A stretch of DNA of 64,000 bases, taken from assembly GCF_001269655.1 (NCBI RefSeq), contig NZ_LHVE01000004.1, forward strand, positions 62,001-126,000. The letters are read 5' to 3'. The notes beneath the pieces are model-generated. The model searched no databases. It was not told where the DNA came from and saw only the letters and a program-made list of their open reading frames with translations. A program made the translations under genes and the position numbers. The first letter of the stretch is position 1. Every line of letters begins with the position of its first letter. The DNA is from Pseudomonas thivervalensis (GTDB lineage: Bacteria; Pseudomonadota; Gammaproteobacteria; Pseudomonadales; Pseudomonadaceae). Shown here piece by piece: positions 55,123-63,208 of this stretch.

Positions 55123-55364
55123 TCATCGTCGGATCGCCGCCCGGAGCAAGCTCGCTCCCACAGGGGTTGAAAGCGGCACGGTCCCGTGGCGAGGGAGCTT
55201 GCTCCCGCTGGGGCGCGCAGCGGCCCCAAAAAAGCGATGAGCGCTTCGCACTCAAGCGGGAGCAAGCTCCCTTGCCACAAAAAGCTTCCAAGCCATCACA
55301 CCCTGGATTGGTTAATGGCAACACTGTGGGAGCGAGCTTGCTCCGGGCGGCGATCCGACGATGA
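55123..55364. repeat. Nested repeat: extended type A around type B
   Basis: Outer pair with arms beginning TCATCGTCGGATCGCCGCCC (55123) and the complement ending at 55364, each of about 41 bases and ending in the type A core (GCTCGCTCCCACAG). Inner type B pair 55186-55278. Confidence 0.92.
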
Positions 55365-55400
55365 CGGTCTAACAGGCGAAAAAGTTTTTCGCCCGGACCC

Positions 55401-55604
55401 TCAAGCCCCGTGGCACTTCTTGAATTTCTTGCCATTGCCGCACGGGCAAGGGTCGTTGCGACCGACATCCTTCAGGGCGTTGCGTACCGGCTCCTGGTGG
55501 GCGTGGCCGCAGTTCGGGCCGTGGACGTGGCCGTGGTCATGATCGTGGTGATGGTCGTGATCGTGGTTGCAATCAGGGCCGTGGACGTGGGGTTGCTGGG
55601 TCAT
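55401..55604 (-). CDS. His-rich SEC-C zinc protein
   Basis: 67 residues. The first 36 contain 13 His, arranged as two HVHGPxC repeats ([18 protein letters not shown]) around a His-Asp run. The C-terminal 20 are a complete SEC-C zinc motif ([19 protein letters not shown]). SEC-C occurs at the end of SecA, where it binds Zn and SecB; a free-standing version suggests metal or protein binding. Follows the LEA lipoprotein by 5 bases. Confidence 0.85.
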   Translation of the reverse strand: MTQQPHVHGPDCNHDHDHHHDHDHGHVHGPNCGHAHQEPVRNALKDVGRNDPCPCGNGKKFKKCHGA

Positions 55605-55609
55605 CGGGG

Positions 55610-56095
55610 TTACTCCGCAATTAAATCGGCGGCGATTATCACGCCATTGCGCTCCAGGTGCACGTAGTGGGCGATGAATAATCCGGTTTCCAGCTCACCT
55701 TCCAGACGATAGGGGATCTGTTCCCGGGGTTTTTCCAGCAGCTTCACCAGTTCTCGCACCTGCGGCCACAGGTTGGTGCGCACCGGCACCTTGAAGTAGG
55801 CACTGTGTCGGGGGCGCACGGTGAACCAATGTTCATGCTCGCCTTCGGTCAGCAACAGGTCACCCAAGTGGACACGGTAGGTCAGGCCGCGAACGGTGAG
55901 GTCGCTGTCGCCGGGGTTGTCGACGCGAAAGTGCAGCATGAACCGCTGTTCCACCAGCCGTGCCCGGATCACCTCGACCTTGACCAGATGCACCTGGGGC
56001 CCAGGGGCTTCATCCCCTCGCCAGGAGGCACAGCCGCCGAACCCGACGAACAGCAGCAGGCAGGTGACGCGCAGCAAGAAGGATGGAAGGGTCAT
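55610..56095 (-). CDS. LEA14-type lipoprotein
   Basis: 161 residues with a lipoprotein signal ([10 protein letters not shown], Cys22) and a water-stress/LEA type 2 domain ([20 protein letters not shown]). These proteins are small periplasmic beta-sandwiches; the function is unproven. Confidence 0.87.
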   Translation of the reverse strand: MTLPSFLLRVTCLLLFVGFGGCASWRGDEAPGPQVHLVKVEVIRARLVEQRFMLHFRVDNPGDSDLTVRGLTYRVHLGDLLLTEGEHEHWFTVRPRHSAYFKVPVRTNLWPQVRELVKLLEKPREQIPYRLEGELETGLFIAHYVHLERNGVIIAADLIAE

Positions 56096-56166
56096 GTCCG
56101 TGCCTCTGGTTTATCCCCAGTCTAGCCCTATGGGCTGCAGGAGGAGCGTCGGACGTTTCCGAAAAA

Positions 56167-56655
56167 TCAGCGATTGAAGTATCCGGCGCAGCATTTCTTG
56201 AATTTGTACCCGCTGCCGCATGGACAATCGTCGTTGCGTCCCGTCTTCACCGGTACGGTCGGGTCGATGAAGTACCAACGCCCGTCGTTCTGCACGAACG
56301 AGGACTGTTCTCGGTGGCTATGCTCGCCCTGGCCATCGTGCCAGCGCGCCGTGAACGTGACGAAGGCGTGTTCCGGTTTACCGCCGAACACTTCGCTGCT
56401 TTCCACCTCCAGCCCCAACCAGGTGCTGTTGGCGCTCCACTCGCTGATGGATTGGCGATCGAGGCCTTGTTGCTGGGCGGGCAGGGTGGTGGCGACCAGA
56501 TAATCCACCAGGCCCAGCACATAGGCGCTATAGCGCGAGCGCATCAAGGCTGCGGCGCAGGGGGCTGGATGGCCGTCGTGGTAGTGGCCGCAGCAGGCGT
56601 CCAGTGAGTTGCCACTGCCGCAGGGGCAAATGGGTGAGTGCGAGCTTGTGTTCAC
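56167..56655 (-). CDS. YchJ-family protein, two SEC-C motifs
   Basis: 162-residue UPF0225/YchJ protein. SEC-C motif at both ends: [15 protein letters not shown] and [16 protein letters not shown], around an NTF2-like core ([17 protein letters not shown]). Start uncertain: GTG at 56655 fits the family; ribosome site is weak because it starts 2 bases after the preceding stop. Confidence 0.88.
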   Translation of the reverse strand: MNTSSHSPICPCGSGNSLDACCGHYHDGHPAPCAAALMRSRYSAYVLGLVDYLVATTLPAQQQGLDRQSISEWSANSTWLGLEVESSEVFGGKPEHAFVTFTARWHDGQGEHSHREQSSFVQNDGRWYFIDPTVPVKTGRNDDCPCGSGYKFKKCCAGYFNR

Positions 56656-56657
56656 GG

Positions 56658-57155
56658 TTACCACCAATATTTTCCAAAATTTTCCGGGTTGGCCCAGAAA
56701 CGTGAATTGAGCCAGTCGGGGACTTGTTTGTATTCAAGCAGATCGTAGGTGAACAGGGTCAGCACCTGATCTTCGCGCTGGAATCGCTCGCTGGCTTGCA
56801 GGGCCAGGGAAAAAAAGTCCGTCTCTTGCCAGCCGCAGGCATTGAGGTCGGCCAGCACGGCGATGCGGCTGGCGTTGAGGTTGCGGATGCCGCCCAGCAG
56901 GTTCAGACCGTCGCGCTTGGGCAAATGCTCCAGGCAATCGAGCGCCAGGGCCAGGTCAAAACGCCGCGCCGCCACGTCCGCCGGCAGCGCGCCGGGGCCG
57001 GCGTGGACCACTTCGGTGTCGGGATGGGCCTGCTGGAAGGCTTCGAGTGCGGGAAAGCCGCTGGCACCGATCAGCAGCAGTGTTTGCGGGGCATAACGGT
57101 CAAGCACGGCCGCCAGGGCTTGCTGGGGTGTGCGCGAAGAAATGGCAACGGTCAT
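56658..57155 (-). CDS. DUF6231 methyltransferase-like protein
   Basis: 165 residues with a class I methyltransferase-like layout: [17 protein letters not shown] (motif I-like), [15 protein letters not shown] near residue 70. First gene of a four-gene minus-strand run (this, YchJ, LEA14, SEC-C). The SAM site is incomplete compared with active enzymes. Confidence 0.75.
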   Translation of the reverse strand: MTVAISSRTPQQALAAVLDRYAPQTLLLIGASGFPALEAFQQAHPDTEVVHAGPGALPADVAARRFDLALALDCLEHLPKRDGLNLLGGIRNLNASRIAVLADLNACGWQETDFFSLALQASERFQREDQVLTLFTYDLLEYKQVPDWLNSRFWANPENFGKYWW

Positions 57156-57292
57156 CGAAGTTCCTCAGTCAGAACCACCACGATAGCCTGCCCGGACAGC
57201 ATGGCCTAGAGCGGTTTGTCCCTGAATGTGCGCAAACGTCGCAAACACGGGGCGAAAACCCGCGATTACTCAGGCTGGCGCAGATTCGAAGT

Positions 57293-57306
57293 CGGGTCTT
57301 TACTCC
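57293..57306 (+). promoter_or_regulatory. 14-bp conserved block before OmpA-like gene 1
   Basis: CGGGTCTTTACTCC, 40 bases before the ATG at 57347. The identical block occurs at the same distance before gene 2. Confidence 0.6.
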
Positions 57307-57346
57307 CCTGAATCGGCGCCAAGCCGATCCCTCAAGGAGAAACCCG

Positions 57347-58042
57347 ATGAGCATAGTTCGGACAGCGTTACCCCTGGTTCTGCTAACCAGTGTGTTGACT
57401 GGTTGCGCAGGTTTGCAGAAAACCGACTGGCCGACCTGTGCGGCCGTCGGCGGAGCGATCGGCGCCGGATTAGGCGCGATCGAAAGTACCTCCTGGGCTG
57501 GCGGCGGCGCGCTGTACGTTGGCGGCATGGCAGCGGCTTATTGCTGGGTGCACGGTGACGGCGACGAAGACGGCGATGGCGTGCCGGACAGCCGTGACAA
57601 GTGCCCGGGCACACCGAAGGGCGTGCAGGTCGATGCCGACGGTTGCCCGCCACCCGCCCCGGCGCCGGTGGTCGAAGAGCCGGTCGTGGTCAAAGAAGAA
57701 ACCATCGTGATCCGCGACGTGCACTTTGAGTTCAACAAAGCCACGCTGACCCCAGGCGACAAAGACGTACTGAGCGCGGTCGCCACCCGACTGAAACAGG
57801 AAACGTCCACCGCGAAACTGAGTGTCACCGGCCACACCGACAGCGTCGGCAGCGATGCCTACAACCAGAAACTGTCGGAGAAACGGGCCAACTCGGTGGT
57901 GAAATACCTGGTCGAAAACGGCGTGCCGCAGGCCAGTTTCGTCTCGGTGTCCGGCGCCGGTGAGAGCCAGCCGGTGGCCGATAACAAGACCGCCGACGGC
58001 CGCGCGATGAACCGTCGCACGGAAATCAGGATAAACCGCTGA
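57347..58042 (+). CDS. OmpA-family lipoprotein 1
   Basis: 231 residues: lipoprotein signal (LLTSVLTGC, Cys20), a Gly-rich hydrophobic segment (VGGAIGAGLGAIESTSWAGG), a Ca-binding thrombospondin-3-like loop (DGDEDGDGVPDSRDKCP), and a C-terminal OmpA peptidoglycan-binding domain (IRDVHFEFNKATLTPG, TGHTDSVGSDAYNQKLSEKR). Links the outer membrane to the wall. Paralogue of the next gene. Confidence 0.92.
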   Translation: MSIVRTALPLVLLTSVLTGCAGLQKTDWPTCAAVGGAIGAGLGAIESTSWAGGGALYVGGMAAAYCWVHGDGDEDGDGVPDSRDKCPGTPKGVQVDADGCPPPAPAPVVEEPVVVKEETIVIRDVHFEFNKATLTPGDKDVLSAVATRLKQETSTAKLSVTGHTDSVGSDAYNQKLSEKRANSVVKYLVENGVPQASFVSVSGAGESQPVADNKTADGRAMNRRTEIRINR

Positions 58043-58078
58043 AACCCTTGTCGTCCGCGGCTTGTTGAGTTGCGGATG

Positions 58079-58092
58079 CGGGTCTTTACTCC
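58079..58092 (+). promoter_or_regulatory. 14-bp conserved block before OmpA-like gene 2
   Basis: CGGGTCTTTACTCC, 40 bases before the ATG at 58133. A strong hairpin (CTGTGTgACCGG/CCGGTgACACAG) follows, just 5' of the ribosome site. Confidence 0.6.
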
Positions 58093-58132
58093 TGTGTGAC
58101 CGGTATGGGCCGGTGACACAGGAGCCTTCACC

Positions 58133-58858
58133 ATGAACGTTCTAATCAGGGCCGCCTTACCGGTGCTGCTGGCGAGCAGTCTGTTGTCCGGTTGCGCCAC
58201 TCACAGCGACGGCGGCGCCCCCCTCAATCAACGCACCTGGCCAATCTGTAGCCTGATCGGCGGCCTCGTCGGCGGCGGTTTGGGGGCCATTGAAAGCAGC
58301 GGATGGGCCGCTGGCGGCGCCGCATTGGGGCTGCTGGGCGGTGGTTTGATCTGCTACGCCCAGGATGGCGATGAAGACGACGACGGCGTCTTCGACCGCC
58401 GCGACCGTTGTCCCGATACCCCGGCCAATACCCCTGTCGAGCATCACGGTTGCCCGGTGCCGCAATACCCGGCCAGCGCGCCACCGGTCGAACCGCAAGC
58501 ACCGGCTAGCGAGGTCATCACCCTCAACGACGCGGGCAAGGTGCTGTTCGATTTCGACAAATCCGATCTCACCGCAGACGCTCGAAGCCAGCTCGATGGG
58601 CTGATGGGCAAACTCAGCCATGCCAATGTCGCCAGCATCCGGGTGGTGGGCCACACCGACAGTGTCGGCAGTGATGCCTATAATCAAGGGCTGTCCGAGC
58701 GTCGGGCCAGCAGCGTCGTGGAGTACTTGCTGACCCAGGGGCTGGCCCCCGACAAACTCACCAGCGAAGGCAAGGGCGAAAGCGAGCCGGTGGCCGACAA
58801 TGAGACCGACGAAGGGCGCGCGCAGAATCGCCGGGTAGAATTGCATCTCCAGCGCTGA
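58133..58858 (+). CDS. OmpA-family lipoprotein 2
   Basis: 241 residues, same layout as lipoprotein 1: LLASSLLSGC (Cys21), GGLVGGGLGAIESSGWAAGG, Asp-rich loop DGDEDDDGVFDRRDRCP, and OmpA domain with NDAGKVLFDFDKSDLTAD and GHTDSVGSDAYNQGLSERR. The region between domains is more diverged. Tandem duplication that included the upstream region. Confidence 0.92.
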   Translation: MNVLIRAALPVLLASSLLSGCATHSDGGAPLNQRTWPICSLIGGLVGGGLGAIESSGWAAGGAALGLLGGGLICYAQDGDEDDDGVFDRRDRCPDTPANTPVEHHGCPVPQYPASAPPVEPQAPASEVITLNDAGKVLFDFDKSDLTADARSQLDGLMGKLSHANVASIRVVGHTDSVGSDAYNQGLSERRASSVVEYLLTQGLAPDKLTSEGKGESEPVADNETDEGRAQNRRVELHLQR

Positions 58859-59003
58859 GGTGCGGGCCAGAGCTGCCGGTTCGTCGGGAGGGCGATCCGG
58901 CCGGCCGGGGCTCGGATTAGATTAAATTTGCCTGGCCCTCTGGCTTATCCGGCGCGCAAGCCGTTACTGTGCGCGCAAAGAATAATTCTCAACAGGGGGG
59001 CGT

Positions 59004-59276
59004 ATGAAGGTGTTTTGGGGGCTGGGGCGCTTGTTGACCCTGCTGTTCTGGCTGGTGGTGCTGGTCAATCTGGTCCTGCCGTTCGTCCATCCGTTGCATC
59101 TGTTGGTCAACGTCGCCGGCGCGTTTTTATTGACGCTCCATCTACTGGAATTGCTGTTGTTCCGGGCCAGTTTCCGTGGCCGCCCCGCGCCAGGTCGTGA
59201 TCGCCTCAGAGTGCTGTTGTTCGGCATCTTTCACCTGCAAACCCTCCCGACCGCGCCAGAGGCTTCCCATGCGTAA
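59004..59276 (+). CDS. DUF1145 membrane protein
   Basis: 90 residues, two helices (LLTLLFWLVVLVNLVLPF and LHLLVNVAGAFLLTLHLLE) and a basic C-terminus. Family without known role. Overlaps the collagen-like gene by 8 bases. Confidence 0.85.
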   Translation: MKVFWGLGRLLTLLFWLVVLVNLVLPFVHPLHLLVNVAGAFLLTLHLLELLLFRASFRGRPAPGRDRLRVLLFGIFHLQTLPTAPEASHA

Positions 59277-60027
59277 ATTGTGTCTACTTGCCGCTCTCGT
59301 CTGCCCGTGGGCTTCGGCCCAGGTGCTCCAGGTCGAAGGTCATTCGCTGATGCGCCTGCCCAACACCACCAGTACCCTGACCCTGGAACGCCTGGACGTG
59401 GCTGACTACGGCACGCTGCTGGTGCCTTCCAATGTCACCGAACTGTCCATCGACCAATTGCACCTGGGGCGTGAAGCTCGGATCGCGATCGTGCCGGCGC
59501 AGCAAGTATTGGAATTGAAAGTGGCCCAGGCTGAATTGGCCGAGGGCAGCCAGATCACGTCACGCGGCGCACCGGGAACCTACACCAAGGCTGCGCGGCC
59601 AGGGCGCGATCTCAACCTGCGTTTCAAGGCGTTGAATGCGCCGTTATTGTCGGTGGATGCCCGTGGCGGCACCGGTGCACCGGGTTACGTCGGTCTTGAC
59701 GGTGCCAATGGCCAGGCGCCGGGTTGCACCTGGGGTTCGGCCGGTCGCGGTGCCGACGGCAGCAATGGCAGTAATGGCCAGCCGGGCGCCGCTGGAGCGC
59801 AGGTACGGCTCGAACTGCCCCGGGCCTACCCTGCCGAGCAGATCAAGGTGACGGTGGACGGCGGTGCCGGTGGCGCGGCGGGACACGGCGGCAAACCCGG
59901 GGCAGGAGGCAAGGCCAAGGGCTGCGTGGTCTATACTGCGGATGGCGGCAAAAGCGGCCGTCCTGGCGCCGATGGCCAGCCAGGGCCTGCCGGAGCGGCG
60001 GGGACGGTGACGGTGCAGCGGTTCTGA
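59269..60027 (+). CDS. Exported collagen-like Gly-rich protein
   Basis: 252 residues: signal peptide (MRKLCLLAALVCPWASA), a beta-solenoid-like part of about 110 residues with regularly spaced short Leu/Val strands (LTLERLDVADYGTLLVP, then LELKVAQAELAEGSQI), and a Gly-rich second half with collagen-like runs (GADGSNGSNGQPGAAGAQ, GRPGADGQPGPAGAAG) and two Cys. The start at 59269 overlaps the DUF1145 stop. I do not know a function; surface exposure is likely. Confidence 0.8.
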   Translation: MRKLCLLAALVCPWASAQVLQVEGHSLMRLPNTTSTLTLERLDVADYGTLLVPSNVTELSIDQLHLGREARIAIVPAQQVLELKVAQAELAEGSQITSRGAPGTYTKAARPGRDLNLRFKALNAPLLSVDARGGTGAPGYVGLDGANGQAPGCTWGSAGRGADGSNGSNGQPGAAGAQVRLELPRAYPAEQIKVTVDGGAGGAAGHGGKPGAGGKAKGCVVYTADGGKSGRPGADGQPGPAGAAGTVTVQRF

Positions 60028-60044
60028 ACGTATGACGAATCTAA

Positions 60045-60133
60045 TGTGGGAGCGGGCTTGCTCGCGAAGAGGGCGTGTCAGGTTAATCAGCATTGACTGA
60101 CCCACCGCCTTCGCGAGCAAGCCCGCTCCCACA
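60045..60133. repeat. REP pair, type A variant (GAGCGGGC)
   Basis: Arms TGTGGGAGCGGGCTTGCTCG from 60045 and complement ending at 60133, with GGGC in place of the GAGC found in the other copies. Confidence 0.9.
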
Positions 60134-60158
60134 AGTTCTGTGTGATGCCGCCGATTTT

Positions 60159-60623
60159 TCAGAACAGCGGCCGTGCCGCGCCAATCGCCACCACCAGCAA
60201 CCCGATCAACAGGTTGATCCCCACCAGCCTGCGAATCTTCCCCAGCACCGCGGCACCCGCCGGCCAGTCCTGCGCCGTCACCGCGTTACGCAATGCCGGC
60301 AGTTGCAGGCCCTGGATGCGGATAAACAACGCCGTCATCACCACATACAACCCCATCATCACCTGCACATAACGCGGCGCGGTTTCGAAACCGGCGAAGC
60401 GCAGGTGGATCAGGCCTACGCCGCTGATCGGCAAAAGCACCACCGCCACCCAGACCCAGACGAAAAAACGCTGAAACACTTCTACCCACAGCTTGAGCCG
60501 GGCAGGGCCCTCTAGCGCCGTGATTGCTGCGGGGCGCAGGATCATCCAGGCGAAGAACATGCCGCCGACCCAGATCAGGGCCGCCAGTAAATGCAGGGTG
60601 TAGACGAGGGCAAAGGGTGTCAT
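60159..60623 (-). CDS. CopD-family membrane protein
   Basis: 154 residues with four helices, CopD-type layout (YTLHLLAALIWVGGMFFAWM, with the His that in related cytochromes binds haem or copper). Often annotated as a copper-resistance D family protein; role uncertain. Confidence 0.82.
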   Translation of the reverse strand: MTPFALVYTLHLLAALIWVGGMFFAWMILRPAAITALEGPARLKLWVEVFQRFFVWVWVAVVLLPISGVGLIHLRFAGFETAPRYVQVMMGLYVVMTALFIRIQGLQLPALRNAVTAQDWPAGAAVLGKIRRLVGINLLIGLLVVAIGAARPLF

Positions 60624-60682
60624 TGGGTTACTCCGTTCTGCGCAGGATTCATTAGCGGGGTATGATAGCCGCCGATCCGAAC

Positions 60683-60702
60683 CACTGAAAATTTATCCAG
60701 CG
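60683..60702 (+). promoter_or_regulatory. Probable LexA (SOS) box of dinG
   Basis: CCACTG-AAAATTTATC-CAGCG: CTG-N10-CAG with AT-rich middle, 22 bases before the dinG ATG. Central bases differ from the recA/dinB boxes, so affinity may be lower. Confidence 0.75.
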
Positions 60703-60722
60703 TTTTTAGCGCCCGACCATTC

Positions 60723-62867
60723 ATGATCAGCACCGAACTCAAAACCACGATCCAGGGCGCCTATTCGCGTTTTCTCGAAGCCAAGAGCCTCAAGCCGCGA
60801 TATGGCCAGCGCCTGATGATTGCCGAAGTGGCAAAAGTCCTGGGTGACATCGACACCGACGACGAAGGCCGGCGCAGCGGCGAGCCCGCCATCGTGGCGG
60901 TGGAGGCCGGCACCGGTACCGGCAAGACCGTGGCGTACAGCCTGGCGGCGATTCCGACTGCCAAGGCCGCTGGCAAACGCCTGGTGATCGCCACGGCCAC
61001 CGTCGCCCTGCAGGAGCAGATCGTCTACAAGGACCTGCCCGACCTGATGCGCAACAGCGGGCTGAACTTCACGTTCGCGCTGGCCAAGGGGCGCGGGCGC
61101 TACATGTGCCTGTCCAAGCTCGACATGTTGCTCCAGGAAGGCCATGCGCAGACCGCCACGGCCCAGTTGTTCGAAGAAGAAGGCTTCAGGATCGAGGTCG
61201 ATGAGGCCAGCCAGAAGCTGTTTACCAGCATGATCGAGAAGCTGGCCGGCAATAAATGGGACGGCGACCGCGACAGTTGGTCCACGGCCCTGGAAGACGC
61301 CGACTGGTCCCGCCTGACAACCGACCATAGCCAGTGCACCAACCGCCATTGCCCGAACTTCGGCCAATGTGCCTTCTACAAGGCCCGCGAAGGCATGGGC
61401 AAGGTCGACGTCATCGTCACCAACCACGACATGGTCCTGGCCGACCTGGCCTTGGGCGGCGGTGCGGTGCTGCCGGACCCACGCGACACGATCTACGTGT
61501 TCGACGAGGGCCATCACCTGCCGGACAAGGCCATCGGCCATTTCGCCCATTACACGCGACTGCGTTCCACCGCCGACTGGCTGGAAACCACCGCCAAGAA
61601 CCTTACCAAGTTGCTGGCCCAGCATCCGTTGCCGGGTGACCTGGGCAAGTTCATCGAGCAAGTGCCGGAGCTGGCGCGGGAAATCAAGACAAACCAGCAG
61701 TTCATGTTCACCGCGTGCGAGCAAGTGGCCGATTTCAAGCCCGGCGAAGACGTCGAGGGCCGCGAGCGGCCACGCCACCGCTTTGTCGGTGGGGTGATCC
61801 CCGAACACATGCGCGAAATGGGCATCGAGCTCAAGAAAGGTTTCGCGCGCCTGACCGACCTGTTCACGCGTCTGACCGACCTGCTCAAGGAAGGCATGGA
61901 CGGCGAGGTCAACATCGGTATCGCCAGCAACCAGGCCGAGGAGTGGTACCCGCTGTTCGGCAGCCTGTTGTCCCGCTCACAGGGCAACTGGGAGCTGTGG
62001 ACGGCCTTCACCGCCGAAGACCCGGAAGACAACCCGCCGATGGCGCGGTGGTTGACCCTGGCCGAAAGCGGTTCGCTGTTCGACATCGAGGTTAATGCCA
62101 GCCCGATTCTCGCGGCGGAAATGCTGCGTCGCAACCTGTGGAACGTGGCCTACGGCGCGCTGGTGACCTCCGCCACGCTGACCGCCCTGGGCACGTTCGA
62201 CCGCTTCCGCATGCGCGCCGGCCTGCCGAAGAAAGCCGTGACCGCCGTGGTCCCGAGCCCCTTCCATCACGCCGACGCCGGTGTGCTGCGGGTGCCGGAC
62301 CTCAAGGCCGACCCCCGGGATGCGGCCGGCCATACGGCGGCGATCATCCGTGACCTGCCGGAACTGGTGGAAGGCTCACGGGGCACCCTGGTGCTGTTTT
62401 CCTCGCGCAAGCAGATGCAGGACGTGTTCGACGGCCTTGATCGTGACTGGCGCAAGCAGGTGTTCATCCAGGGCAACCTGTCGAAGCAGGAAACCCTGAA
62501 CAAGCACAAGGCACGGGTCGACGGTGGTGATTCCAGCGTGTTGTTCGGCCTGGCGAGCTTCGCCGAAGGCGTGGACTTGCCCGGTGCCTATTGCGAGCAC
62601 GTGGTGATCGCCAAGATCCCCTTCTCGGTCCCCGACGATCCGGTGGAGGCGGCGTTGGCCGAGTGGATCGAAGTCCGGGGTGGCAATCCGTTCATGGAAA
62701 TCTCCGTACCGGATGCATCGCTGAAGCTGGTCCAGGCGTGTGGCCGCTTGCTGCGCACCGAAGAAGACCGCGGCACCATCACCTTGCTCGACCGCAGGCT
62801 GGTGACCCAGCGCTATGGCAAGGCGATCCTCAATGCATTGCCGCCGTTTCGGCGGGAGATTTCCTGA
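60723..62867 (+). CDS. dinG: ATP-dependent helicase DinG
   Basis: 714-residue XPD-like 5'-3' helicase with a 4Fe-4S cluster. Walker A EAGTGTGKT at 61-69; cluster Cys129, Cys205, Cys210 and Cys216; DEGH box (VFDEGHHLPD); motif VI QACGRLLRTEEDRGT. It resolves R-loops and replication conflicts. SOS control is inferred from the box upstream. Confidence 0.97.
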   Translation: MISTELKTTIQGAYSRFLEAKSLKPRYGQRLMIAEVAKVLGDIDTDDEGRRSGEPAIVAVEAGTGTGKTVAYSLAAIPTAKAAGKRLVIATATVALQEQIVYKDLPDLMRNSGLNFTFALAKGRGRYMCLSKLDMLLQEGHAQTATAQLFEEEGFRIEVDEASQKLFTSMIEKLAGNKWDGDRDSWSTALEDADWSRLTTDHSQCTNRHCPNFGQCAFYKAREGMGKVDVIVTNHDMVLADLALGGGAVLPDPRDTIYVFDEGHHLPDKAIGHFAHYTRLRSTADWLETTAKNLTKLLAQHPLPGDLGKFIEQVPELAREIKTNQQFMFTACEQVADFKPGEDVEGRERPRHRFVGGVIPEHMREMGIELKKGFARLTDLFTRLTDLLKEGMDGEVNIGIASNQAEEWYPLFGSLLSRSQGNWELWTAFTAEDPEDNPPMARWLTLAESGSLFDIEVNASPILAAEMLRRNLWNVAYGALVTSATLTALGTFDRFRMRAGLPKKAVTAVVPSPFHHADAGVLRVPDLKADPRDAAGHTAAIIRDLPELVEGSRGTLVLFSSRKQMQDVFDGLDRDWRKQVFIQGNLSKQETLNKHKARVDGGDSSVLFGLASFAEGVDLPGAYCEHVVIAKIPFSVPDDPVEAALAEWIEVRGGNPFMEISVPDASLKLVQACGRLLRTEEDRGTITLLDRRLVTQRYGKAILNALPPFRREIS

Positions 62868-62935
62868 TCCGGGCAATGACTTTGCTCTGGCGAGGGCGTT
62901 TTTGTACAAGAGGAATTTCTGTAGCAAAAGGAGCT

Positions 62936-63103
62936 TTTGTGGCGAGGGAGCTTGCTCCCGCTGGGCTCTGTAGGAGCTGGCGAAGCCTGCGATCTTTTTC
63001 ATCTTGCGCTTGAGACTCAAGTGTCCAGGGAAAGATCGCAGCCTCGCTGCACTCGACAGCTCCTACAACGCACCCCAGCGGGAGCAAGCTCCCTCGCCAC
63101 AAA
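62936..63103. repeat. Nested repeat: type B REP around type C palindrome
   Basis: Outer arms TTTGTGGCGAGGGAGCTTGC and complement ending at 63103. Inner type C pair 62969-63067 with arms TGTAGGAGCTGGCGAAGCCT and complement. Fills the gap between dinG and the next gene. Confidence 0.92.
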
Positions 63104-63208
63104 GGCCAGCGCCAACCCGGTCAGCCGTCTTGCGGCGGTTCCCAAAACCCTTAATGGCTGGAACAATGCGGCCAGTGCAAAAAAGTGTTCAGTGGAGAGA
63201 GGTTACGG

